Positions 1 through 5,792 of a stretch of 7,641 nt of DNA are shown in pieces. The stretch covers positions 1-7,641 of the forward strand of contig JAHRVZ010000354.1 in NCBI GenBank assembly GCA_019090405.1, in the 5' to 3' direction. Position numbers and translations under genes: made by a program. The DNA comes from Paracoccaceae bacterium. Lineage in GTDB: Bacteria > Pseudomonadota > Alphaproteobacteria > Rhodobacterales > Rhodobacteraceae. How positions within the stretch are numbered: position 1 is the stretch's first letter; the number at the start of each line of letters is the position of its first letter. Below the pieces are notes generated by a model. That model was not told the origin of the DNA. It did no database searches and worked only from the letters and a program-made list of their open reading frames with translations.

Positions 1-1052
1 AGCCCGGTGGTGACGGTCCGCAGATCCCTGAAATTGATGAATTGATGAAAAAAGGCCAGGAACAGCTGCGCGTCCTTATGGGCGGTCGCGGTGGCGGCGG
101 CGGCAACGGTGCTAAACCGGGCGGTGGCGGCGGTCCTGCATTTACCAAAGGCACCATTGGTCTGGGGATCATTGCAGCAGCCGTGGTTTGGGGTTTGGCC
201 AGCTTTTACACCGTAAAGCCAGAGGAACAGTCAGTTGAACTGATGCTGGGCAAATACTCTGGCATCGGCAATCCGGGTCTGAACTTTGCCCCCTGGCCTG
301 TTGTCACCGCCGAGGTGATCCCGGTTACACGCGAACAGACCGAAGACATGGGTGGCGCACGCGGCTCTCAGGATGGGTTGATGTTGACCGGTGATGAAAA
401 CGTGGTTGATATCGACTATCAGGTGGTCTGGAACATCAATGATCCAGCAAATTACCTGTTCAACTTGCGTGATCCGAAACAGACAATTCGGGCGGTGTCT
501 GAATCTGCGATGCGCGAAATCATTGCCCAGTCTGAACTGGCACCAATCCTGAACCGGGATCGCGGAATTATTGCGGACCGTCTAAAGGATCTGATCCAAA
601 AGACGCTGGACAGCTATGACAGTGGCGTGAACATCATTCGCGTTAACTTTGACAAAGCTGACCCGCCGGAATCGGTGATTGATGCTTTCCGCGACGTTCA
701 GGCGGCAGCGCAGGAACGTGATAGGTTGCAGAACGTGGCGGACGCCTATGCCAACCGCGTTCTCGCCGAAGCGCGCGGTTCATCGGCGCAAATTCTGGAA
801 GAAGCCGAAGGCTATCGTGCTCAGGTCGTGAACGAAGCCGCTGGTGAAGCCAGCCGTTTCACAGCGGTTCTAGGCGAATACGCCAAGGCACCAGAAGTGA
901 CGCGCAAACGTCTGTATCTTGAAACAATGGAAGACGTTCTTGGTGACGTTAACAAAGTCATATTGGATGGTTCCGCGGGTGGTAACGGACAAGGTGTCGT
1001 TCCCTACCTGCCTCTAAATGAACTGCGAAGCAGCGGCGGAGGGTCGAACTAA
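1..1052 (+). CDS. hflK: HflK, SPFH-family FtsH-associated membrane protein (5' partial)
   Basis: HflK is half of the HflKC complex, which surrounds and modulates the membrane protease FtsH. The frame is open from base 3 to the stop at 1050-1052. Codons 3-41 read PGGDGPQIPEIDE and continue into LMKKGQEQLRVL, typical HflK N-terminal sequence, so the true start lies left of the window. The TTG at 42 and ATG at 45 are internal codons. A glycine-rich linker (about 78-138) precedes one membrane helix (about 150-212, with IIAAAVVWGLASF). The SPFH/Band 7 domain follows, then an Ala/Glu/Arg-rich coiled-coil stretch (about 694-860). The C-terminus is short and Gly/Ser-rich. In the family the N-terminus is cytoplasmic and the Band 7 part periplasmic. 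349 residues are visible; the full family is usually somewhat longer. The gene overlaps hflC by one base, so the two are very probably one operon. Confidence 0.96.
   Translation, partial: PGGDGPQIPEIDELMKKGQEQLRVLMGGRGGGGGNGAKPGGGGGPAFTKGTIGLGIIAAAVVWGLASFYTVKPEEQSVELMLGKYSGIGNPGLNFAPWPVVTAEVIPVTREQTEDMGGARGSQDGLMLTGDENVVDIDYQVVWNINDPANYLFNLRDPKQTIRAVSESAMREIIAQSELAPILNRDRGIIADRLKDLIQKTLDSYDSGVNIIRVNFDKADPPESVIDAFRDVQAAAQERDRLQNVADAYANRVLAEARGSSAQILEEAEGYRAQVVNEAAGEASRFTAVLGEYAKAPEVTRKRLYLETMEDVLGDVNKVILDGSAGGNGQGVVPYLPLNELRSSGGGSN
1038..1043 (+). promoter_or_regulatory. Ribosome binding site of hflC inside the hflK end
   Basis: GGAGGG lies 8 bases before the ATG at 1052 and inside the last codons of hflK. 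With the TAATG stop/start overlap at 1050-1054, it supports this hflC start and suggests coupled translation of the two subunits, which the complex needs in similar amounts. Confidence 0.8.
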
Positions 1053-1939
1053 TGCGGAAAACTACCTTTATTCTACCGATCATTGTGATCGCGGTGATTG
1101 CTATCGCATCGTCCTTGTTTATCGTGGATCAGCGCGAAAAAGCGTTGGTATTGCAATTTGGCCGGGTTGTTGCGGTCAAAGAAGAGGCCGGACTGGCGTT
1201 TAAAATTCCTCTGATTCAGGAAGTCGTCAAATACGACAGCCGTATCCTAAGCCGCGATGTTGTGCCTCTTGAGGTGACACCGCTGGATGACCGCCGTTTG
1301 GTTGTTGATGCCTTTGCCCGCTACCGGATCACCGATGTGACCAAGTTCCGACAGGCGGTTGGTACAGGTGGCATCGCGACCGCTGAAAACCGGCTGGATT
1401 CGATCCTGCGGGCCGAGTTGCGCGAAGTTCTGGGTTCGGTCACGTCCAGCGATATCCTGAGTTCGGATCGCGAGGCGCTGATGCTGCGTATTCGCAATGG
1501 CGCCATTGTTCAGGCGCGTGCTCTTGGTCTTGAAGTCATTGATGTGCGGCTGAAGGCAACCGATTTGCCCTCACAGAACCTTGCCGCCACGTTTGATCGG
1601 ATGCGGGCAGAACGTGAACGCGAGGCAACAGATGAACGCGCCCGTGGTAACGAGGCGGCGCAACGTGTACGTGCGCAGGCCGACAGAACCGTGGTTGAAC
1701 TGGTTTCCGAAGCGCAACGTGAATCTGAAATCGTTCGTGGTGAAGCAGATGCCAAACGCGCCGCAATCTTTGCCGAGGCATTTGGCGCGGACCCGGAGTT
1801 CTTTGAATTCTACCGTTCGCTTGCGGCCTATCGCCTGGCCCTGAAAGGAGACAACTCTACTATGGTAATGTCCCCGGACAGTGAGTTCTTTGACTATCTT
1901 AGATCACCATCGGGCACGGCGTCTGCGCCTGCAGAGTAA
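1052..1939 (+). CDS. hflC: HflC, SPFH-family partner of HflK
   Basis: HflC is the second subunit of the HflKC complex that restrains FtsH action on membrane proteins. The product has 295 residues. A single N-terminal membrane helix (residues about 5-25, with ILPIIVIAVIAIASSLFIV) is followed directly by the conserved VDQREKALVLQFGRVV segment that opens the Band 7/SPFH domain. A charged helical region rich in Ala, Glu and Arg (residues about 185-245, including FDRMRAERERE and AQRESEIVRGEADAKR) follows. The C-terminal part reads FEFYRSLAAYRLAL and then SPDSEFFDYL, both familiar HflC elements. The start at 1052 is fixed by a strong upstream Shine-Dalgarno and the one-base overlap with hflK. The protein is a little shorter than E. 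coli HflC, which I take as normal for this group. A terminator follows. Confidence 0.97.
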   Translation: MRKTTFILPIIVIAVIAIASSLFIVDQREKALVLQFGRVVAVKEEAGLAFKIPLIQEVVKYDSRILSRDVVPLEVTPLDDRRLVVDAFARYRITDVTKFRQAVGTGGIATAENRLDSILRAELREVLGSVTSSDILSSDREALMLRIRNGAIVQARALGLEVIDVRLKATDLPSQNLAATFDRMRAEREREATDERARGNEAAQRVRAQADRTVVELVSEAQRESEIVRGEADAKRAAIFAEAFGADPEFFEFYRSLAAYRLALKGDNSTMVMSPDSEFFDYLRSPSGTASAPAE

Positions 1940-1960
1940 GCAAACCTGATAGAATAAAAG

Positions 1961-1991
1961 AAAAGGGCTGGCCATTGTGTCGGCCCTTTTT
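1961..1991 (+). terminator. Intrinsic terminator of the hflKC operon
   Basis: A 12-bp stem pairs AAAAGGGCTGGC (1961-1972) with GTCGGCCCTTTT (1979-1990), with two G-T wobbles and a 6-base loop, and a T-run reaches 1991. It begins 21 bases after the hflC stop. The T-run is short (five Ts), but the A/T symmetry around a GC core is typical of a rho-independent terminator. Confidence 0.8.
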
Positions 1992-2024
1992 GCGTTGTGG
2001 CCTTTTTGCATTATGGGCCATTGT
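1970..2024 (+). repeat. Short nested duplications around the hflC terminator
   Basis: GGCCATTGT occurs at 1970-1978 and again at 2016-2024. Between them two adjacent units, GGCCCTTTTTGCGTTGT (1982-1998) and GGCCTTTTTGCATTATG (1999-2015), are near-copies. The order is therefore A-B-B'-A'. It partly duplicates the 3' arm and T-run of the terminator, most simply by local slippage. Part of the similarity may be compositional, because every unit starts with GGCC. Confidence 0.5.
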
Positions 2025-2190
2025 ACTGTGGGGCAGGGTCAAATGCCGGTGAAAACCGTCATTTAGCCAAATCACATCCACTTGAAGTCTTGCAACAATA
2101 ATTGTGGGTGACAATATAGTAGCTACATAGATAGCAGAAATGCGCCGGGCCGCTGACGACATCACGCCCCAATACAATAACTAAGCCAAT

Positions 2191-2196
2191 GGAGAG
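2191..2196 (+). promoter_or_regulatory. Ribosome binding site selecting the TTG start of the Do protease
   Basis: GGAGAG has its core GGAG ending 7 bases before the TTG at 2202. The alternative in-frame ATG at 2262 has no recognisable Shine-Dalgarno, so the TTG is preferred even though the ATG would give a more conventional short signal peptide. Confidence 0.55.
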
Positions 2197-2201
2197 TACC
2201 C

Positions 2202-3680
2202 TTGCAGACACAGGCGATATCCCAAGTTCGGTCCAGATATTCGGAAAACACAGCATCTCGAATGCGGCTCATGCTACTGGGCGTACTAACGATATTCGCA
2301 GTTTTTGCGCAATGCATGGCCGCACAGGCGCGCACCGATAGTCTGGCCCCTTTGGTCGACAAAATAAGCCCGGCTGTGGTCAACATAACCACGTCGACGA
2401 CAATCGAGGGGCGCACAGGTCCGCAAGGCATCGTTCCCGAAGGATCCCCGTTCGAAGATTTCTTTCGCGATTTTCAGGATCGCAACAATGACGAGGGCAG
2501 CCGCCCACGCCGCACGTCGGCGCTTGGCTCTGGGTTTGTCATTTCCGAGGATGGTTTTGTCGTTACCAACAATCACGTCATTGAGGGGGCTGACGAAATC
2601 CTGATTGAGTTTTTTGATGGTGAGGAACTGGCCGCTACTGTGGTTGGAACCGACAAGAACACAGATATTGCGCTGCTAAAGGTCGAGACCGATACGCCGC
2701 TGCCATTTGTCAGTTTTACGGACAGCGACACCGCCAAAGTCGGGGACTGGGTTATCGCAATGGGCAACCCTTTGGGACAGGGATTTTCGGTCTCTGTTGG
2801 GATTGTGTCGGCTCGAAACCGAGCTTTGTCTGGCAGCTACGACGACTATATCCAGACCGATGCCGCGATCAACCGGGGCAATTCCGGCGGTCCTTTGTTT
2901 GACATGGACGGCGGTGTTGTTGGTGTAAATACCGCGATATTGTCGCCCAATGGCGGCTCGATCGGCATTGGGTTTTCGATGGCCTCGAATGTGGTGACGC
3001 GCGTGGTTGACCAGCTAAAGGAATACGGAGAAACCCGCCGCGGCTGGCTGGGCGTGCGCATTCAGGATGTTACCGAGGATGTGGCCGAGGCAATGGGCCT
3101 AAAAAAAGCATCCGGTGCATTGATCACCGACGTTCCGGATGGCCCGGCAAAAGACGCGGGCCTACTGGCTGGCGATGTTATCCTGTCGTTTGACGGGGTC
3201 GAAGTGGACGACACCCGCGCGTTGGTACGTCAGGTTGGCAACACGACGGTCGGCAAGGCCGTGCGCGTTCTTGTCTATCGTGATGATGGAACCCAGACCA
3301 TTCTGGTAACGCTTGGTCGCCGTGAAGAGGCCACTGCAGCGGTGCCTGCCGTGATGGAAGATACCAATGACGAGTCGCAGGAAGAAGTCGTTCTTGGCCT
3401 GACATTGCGCGTATTAACCGACGATATACGCGGCGAGATCGGGGTGCCGGATGGCATGGACGGATTGGTGGTTGTGGCTGTGGATGAAAGCTCGGAAGCC
3501 TTTGAAAAAGGGTTGCGGGCAGGGGATTTGATCACCGAAGCAGGCCAGCAAAAGGTTGCAACGCTTGAGTCATTGCAGGATAGGATCACCGACGCGAAAG
3601 ACGCCGGGCGCAAGTCGTTGCTGCTGCTGGTGCGCCGCGCTGGTGAACCCCGGTTTGTGGCGCTGAATCTTAAAGACTAA
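2202..3680 (+). CDS. degP: Do/HtrA-family periplasmic serine protease with two PDZ domains
   Basis: This is a periplasmic protease/chaperone that degrades misfolded envelope proteins. The product has 492 residues from the TTG. An N-terminal export signal has its hydrophobic core at about residues 22-42 (LMLLGVLTIFAVFA), with likely cleavage after AAQA. In the trypsin-like domain (about 50-275) the triad is visible: His125 in TNNHV, Asp155 in NTDIALLKV and Ser228 in GNSGGPL. PDZ1 starts near GWLGVRI (281) and runs to about 373. A short acidic linker leads to PDZ2 (about 395-488). The loop before the first active-site strand is shorter than in E. coli DegP, so DegQ or MucD may be an equally good name. 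It lies 262 bp after hflC beyond a terminator, so it probably has its own promoter, and its role fits the HflKC neighbours. The start is the least certain part; ATG 2262 is the alternative. Confidence 0.95.
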   Translation: MQTQAISQVRSRYSENTASRMRLMLLGVLTIFAVFAQCMAAQARTDSLAPLVDKISPAVVNITTSTTIEGRTGPQGIVPEGSPFEDFFRDFQDRNNDEGSRPRRTSALGSGFVISEDGFVVTNNHVIEGADEILIEFFDGEELAATVVGTDKNTDIALLKVETDTPLPFVSFTDSDTAKVGDWVIAMGNPLGQGFSVSVGIVSARNRALSGSYDDYIQTDAAINRGNSGGPLFDMDGGVVGVNTAILSPNGGSIGIGFSMASNVVTRVVDQLKEYGETRRGWLGVRIQDVTEDVAEAMGLKKASGALITDVPDGPAKDAGLLAGDVILSFDGVEVDDTRALVRQVGNTTVGKAVRVLVYRDDGTQTILVTLGRREEATAAVPAVMEDTNDESQEEVVLGLTLRVLTDDIRGEIGVPDGMDGLVVVAVDESSEAFEKGLRAGDLITEAGQQKVATLESLQDRITDAKDAGRKSLLLLVRRAGEPRFVALNLKD

Positions 3681-3685
3681 CAACC

Positions 3686-3699
3686 GACGCTGTTGCAAA
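3686..3699 (+). repeat. Possible IS6-family terminal inverted repeat
   Basis: GACGCTGTTGCAAA matches the IS26/IS6 terminal repeat GGCACTGTTGCAAA, as I remember it, at 12 of 14 positions, including the run CTGTTGCAAA. It lies just upstream of the putative transposase relic and in the correct orientation for the transposase-proximal end. No matching opposite end (TTTGCAACAG...) was found before the regulator gene. A chance match is possible. Confidence 0.35.
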
Positions 3700-3702
3700 A
3701 TT

Positions 3703-3737
3703 AAAAGCCATGTATTTCGGTACATGGCTTTTTCTTT
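3703..3737 (+). terminator. Intrinsic terminator of the Do protease gene
   Basis: A perfect 12-bp stem, AAAAGCCATGTA (3703-3714) with TACATGGCTTTT (3721-3732), closes a TTTCGG loop. It is followed by T-rich sequence to 3737 and lies 22 bases after the stop codon. It is the clearest terminator in the window. The flanking A- and T-runs could let it work from either side. Confidence 0.92.
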
Positions 3738-3764
3738 AATAAATGCTTCCCGTGAAATTTCTCA

Positions 3765-3946
3765 AAAGGAATTGCTAGAAATGGATGCCCGGCGCGTCAA
3801 TCATGGCCTGGGTTTTGCGAAACCTGCGGTCAGTGGCAACAACCCAGATGAAAAAAGTAGTTGCGGCTGTGAACGGAGAAAACTGTTTATGTGTTTGGAT
3901 CGGGATGTCGGGCTTCGCGGTCATTGGATCAGTCCTTAAATGTGAA
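3765..3946 (+). pseudogene. Decayed IS6-family transposase fragment (putative)
   Basis: Motifs of an IS6-type DDE transposase appear in the right order but split between two frames. Frame 3 (from 3783) gives ARRVNHGLGF and then PDE, resembling the RKRV..MRGF...WHLDE segment that carries the first catalytic Asp. A shift near the A-run at 3851-3856 leads into frame 2, where VVAAVNGENCLCVW, GFAVIGSV and LK parallel family VYVKINGE..YLW, GEVLESFVTK over nearly equal length. The N-terminal helix-turn-helix region and everything after about 3946 are missing. Compared with a full element, roughly 150 bases seem deleted between the candidate terminal repeat at 3686 and this segment. The family sequence is recalled, not searched. 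Individual matches are short and partly hydrophobic, so chance similarity remains possible. It cannot encode an active enzyme. Confidence 0.4.
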
Positions 3947-4007
3947 ATGCTGCAATACTTTGATAGTTCCTTGTGAAACTACCATGCACCTGCTTGCCTC
4001 TCCCGTC

Positions 4008-4023
4008 TGTGAAACAGATCACA
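4008..4023. promoter_or_regulatory. Perfect CRP-type dyad TGTGA-N6-TCACA
   Basis: TGTGAAACAGATCACA has both half-sites of the classical CRP consensus intact with the canonical 6-base spacer. It starts 10 bases beyond the stop codon of the CRP/FNR-family gene, between convergent genes, so no obvious promoter is next to it. It could be an operator for a small RNA or antisense transcript, or a chance palindrome. It can also fold into a short hairpin in RNA, but there is no T-run for a terminator. Confidence 0.45.
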
Positions 4024-4033
4024 CAAGCAAAAG

Positions 4034-4708
4034 TTAAATCTGATCTGGTTCGGCAAGACCCTTTAACGCAGATCGGTCCAACACGATAAGCCCGCCTCTG
4101 GTGGCTTCAATCACACCGATCCGCTTCCAGGCTGCGAGTGTCTTTGAGACGGCCTCGCGCGTTGCACCGACAAACTCGGCCAGTTCGGCTTGTGACAGTT
4201 TCAGCTTTGCCTGAACGCCAGGGCGCTCGGGTGTCAGGTATAATATTTTTCGGGCCAGCCGGGTTGGCATCGGAAGAAATACCTGTTCGCGAAGCTGGCG
4301 CCCCATCCAGCGCATCCGCTGCCCGGACAATTGAATCATATCGACGGCCAATTCTGGTTTCTTCCTGATCTGGTCAAGGACGTCTGAATTTCTGACCCGC
4401 AAAAGATTTGACGCCTCAAGCGCGGTTGCTGATGCGGTACGCTCTCCTGGGTCAAACAGGGCGATTTCCCCAAATAGCGCTCCGGGGCGCATTACAGCCA
4501 AACCCAGCTTGCGCCCATCAAGCGCCAAAACGCTGATTTCCAGCAATCCTGATTCGACCGCATATAAGGCGTCGCCATTGTCGCCCTGCTCAAACAGGGT
4601 TTCACCCTTTTGCAAGTGAACCTGGCTGGCTTGCTGCCTGAGCATTTTTCGCAACGCGCTTGAAGCTCCCGACAAAAATCCAGTTTCTGACGGGTCCGTT
4701 TGTTCCAT
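4034..4708 (-). CDS. CRP/FNR-family transcriptional regulator
   Basis: The 224-residue product has the two-domain layout of the family. The N-terminal cyclic-nucleotide-binding β-roll covers about residues 15-130, including LQKGETLFEQGD and the phosphate-cassette-like stretch FGEIALFDPGERTASA (79-94), in which Gly80, Glu81, Arg90 and Thr91 resemble a cNMP-binding pocket. A dimer helix (about 120-142) leads to a winged helix-turn-helix, LSQAELAEFVGATREAVSKTL (171-191). It contains no cysteine at all, so it is not an FNR-type iron-sulfur sensor. The recognition helix keeps the Arg-Glu pair (184-185) that contacts TGTGA in E. coli CRP, with Lys189 at the third contact position. The ATG at 4708 has AAAGGGG about 8 bases upstream. 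It lies 58 bp after the lipoprotein gene on the same strand. Its effector and targets are unknown. Confidence 0.93.
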   Translation of the reverse strand: MEQTDPSETGFLSGASSALRKMLRQQASQVHLQKGETLFEQGDNGDALYAVESGLLEISVLALDGRKLGLAVMRPGALFGEIALFDPGERTASATALEASNLLRVRNSDVLDQIRKKPELAVDMIQLSGQRMRWMGRQLREQVFLPMPTRLARKILYLTPERPGVQAKLKLSQAELAEFVGATREAVSKTLAAWKRIGVIEATRGGLIVLDRSALKGLAEPDQI

Positions 4709-4766
4709 GCCGCGCCCCTTTCCCGTCTAAGTATAACGGCAAACGGGGCTTTGGCCTATCTGGTTC

Positions 4767-5267
4767 CTATTTGTCGGCTTCAATCGCGACTGCAACAAGC
4801 CCAAGTTTGCGCGCGGCGGTTAGCGAAAGAACACCGCTGTCCAGCCCCAATGGTTTTTGAAAACGGCGCACAGAAGCCCGCGTCCGATTGTCCATTTCGC
4901 CGCTGATATTGCCACGATACAAATCACGCGCACCCAACGCACGTTGCAGGCTGGCGATGAATTCTGGTGTCATCTCTGCATCGCAGGGTCGCTGAAACCA
5001 GGTTTCCTTGCGTTCCCGAACGATTGCCTGCCGGGTCTCGGTTTTATAGACGCCCGGTTGCACAACTACCTGATGGATAACGGTTTCGACAATCGCAGGA
5101 GTTACTTCCTTGCCCCAGCAACTGCCCGGCTCGGCACCGGGAGGGGCCGCCTGGTTTAACCGGGTCACTTGCGGCTCACCAAACACTCCAAGATCAGAGC
5201 CGCCTGATGTACAGGCACCAAGGATGGTCAACGCAACGGCGCAGAATAATGGGCGTTTCGATTTCAT
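4767..5267 (-). CDS. Lipoprotein with C-terminal peptidoglycan-binding domain
   Basis: The 166-residue product is probably an envelope lipoprotein that contacts the cell wall. A lipoprotein signal (MKSKRPLFCAVALTILGAC) ends in the lipobox L-G-A-C with Cys19 as lipid site; the next residue is Thr, so outer-membrane sorting is plausible. The middle carries two cysteines, Cys50 (GSCWGK) and Cys95 (RPCDAE), which could form a disulfide around a β-rich stretch (ETVIHQVVVQPGVYKTETRQ). The C-terminal part (about 103-158) is a PG_binding_1-like three-helix fold with ISGEMDNRTRASVRRFQ. I chose the ATG at 5267 because GAGG lies 7 bases upstream; the in-frame TTG at 5273 would sit almost on that Shine-Dalgarno. 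No catalytic domain is visible. It may share a transcript with the downstream CRP-like gene. Its precise function is unknown. Confidence 0.88.
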   Translation of the reverse strand: MKSKRPLFCAVALTILGACTSGGSDLGVFGEPQVTRLNQAAPPGAEPGSCWGKEVTPAIVETVIHQVVVQPGVYKTETRQAIVRERKETWFQRPCDAEMTPEFIASLQRALGARDLYRGNISGEMDNRTRASVRRFQKPLGLDSGVLSLTAARKLGLVAVAIEADK

Positions 5268-5310
5268 GCTCAAGCCTCAAACGGGCAGTTTCGCATCTGT
5301 TTAACGCATG

Positions 5311-5325
5311 TTGCCAAATTGGCAA
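5311..5325. promoter_or_regulatory. Perfect 7-bp dyad in a divergent promoter region
   Basis: TTGCCAA-A-TTGGCAA lies between the divergent lipoprotein and ferredoxin genes, 44 bp from the lipoprotein start and 142 bp from the ferredoxin start. Its form fits a dimeric repressor or a LysR-type T-N11-A site. A dyad this short is expected by chance about once per two such windows, so only its position is in its favour. Confidence 0.3.
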
Positions 5326-5467
5326 AGGCTCAGAGCACTTTGACCCGGCAACGCTGGTTTTCCAGCACCACCAGATGGGCCATAAAGTCTGGCATCGCAA
5401 ATTCTGCTGGCGTGTTTTGAACGGCGCAGATACAGAGCTTCAAGGACCGGCACTGGGATCAGAGTAG

Positions 5468-5791
5468 ATGACAAAAATTACCTATATCGAATTTAGTGGA
5501 ACCGAACATGTGGTTGATGTGGCCAATGGCCTGACCGTTATGGAAGGAGCACGCGACAACAACATTCCCGGCATCGAAGCCGATTGCGGCGGAGCCTGCG
5601 CTTGTTCAACATGCCACGTCTATGTTGATCCGGCATGGGTGGAAAAAGTTCCTGCCAAAGACGATATGGAAGAAGACATGCTCGATTTCGCTTTTGAACC
5701 AGATCCGGCGCGGTCACGGCTGACTTGCCAGATCAAGGTGACGGACGACTTAGAAGGCCTGATCGTGCAAATGCCGGAAAAACAGATCTGA
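5468..5791 (+). CDS. fdxE: Adrenodoxin-type [2Fe-2S] ferredoxin, FdVI-like
   Basis: This is a small soluble electron carrier of 107 residues. The cluster ligands have vertebrate/ISC-type spacing: Cys40, Cys46 and Cys49 in ADCGGACACSTC, then Cys87 in SRLTCQIKV, giving C-x5-C-x2-C-x37-C. Cys44 is an extra cysteine, also found in this subgroup. The whole chain, from GLTVMEGARDN through the ligand loop HVYVDPAWVEK to the end MPEKQI, closely resembles R. capsulatus FdVI (fdxE) as I know it. That protein is reported essential in that species and is thought to serve iron-sulfur or biosynthetic electron transfer. The ATG at 5468 starts the conserved fold exactly; the ribosome site before it is weak (GGGATCAGAG). 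The secreted repeat protein gene follows after one base. The redox partner is not in the window. Confidence 0.95.
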   Translation: MTKITYIEFSGTEHVVDVANGLTVMEGARDNNIPGIEADCGGACACSTCHVYVDPAWVEKVPAKDDMEEDMLDFAFEPDPARSRLTCQIKVTDDLEGLIVQMPEKQI

Positions 5792-5792
5792 T

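Larger units (their letters stand above)
3681..4033. other. Convergent intergenic region without an intact gene
   Basis: These 353 bases separate the convergent protease and regulator genes. They hold the protease terminator, a possible decayed IS6-type transposase with one candidate inverted-repeat end, three TGTGAAA half-sites and a perfect CRP-type dyad. Two overlapping frames of 63 and 71 codons exist here. Neither has a Shine-Dalgarno or reads as an intact protein, so I do not call them genes. A small RNA cannot be excluded from sequence alone. Confidence 0.6.

Noticed and set aside
42..47. TTG/ATG at 42-47 as the hflK start
   Set aside because: The frame is open to the window edge and the upstream codons (GPQIPEIDE) are typical HflK sequence, so the gene is partial.
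78..138. Gly-rich coding repeat near the hflK start as a tandem repeat locus
   Set aside because: Glycine codons vary and no regular DNA unit repeats; it is a normal low-complexity linker in alphaproteobacterial HflK.
3275..3613. 112-codon minus-strand frame inside the protease gene
   Set aside because: It is antisense to the PDZ domains; its Ser/Thr-rich composition mirrors the coding strand codons.
3724..3976. Two overlapping small frames (71 and 63 codons) as real small genes
   Set aside because: No Shine-Dalgarno, one begins inside the terminator stem, and the transposase-like motifs are split between both frames, which suits a relic better than a gene.
3991..4026. Hairpin (TGCTTG/CAAGCA with inner stem) as terminator of the regulator gene
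   Set aside because: The long loop and lack of a T-run on the minus strand make it weak; the inner dyad is better explained as a CRP-type site.
5207..5467. 86-codon frame ending at the ferredoxin start
   Set aside because: It overlaps the antisense of the lipoprotein signal peptide and the divergent promoter region, has no convincing ribosome site and shows no recognisable protein features.
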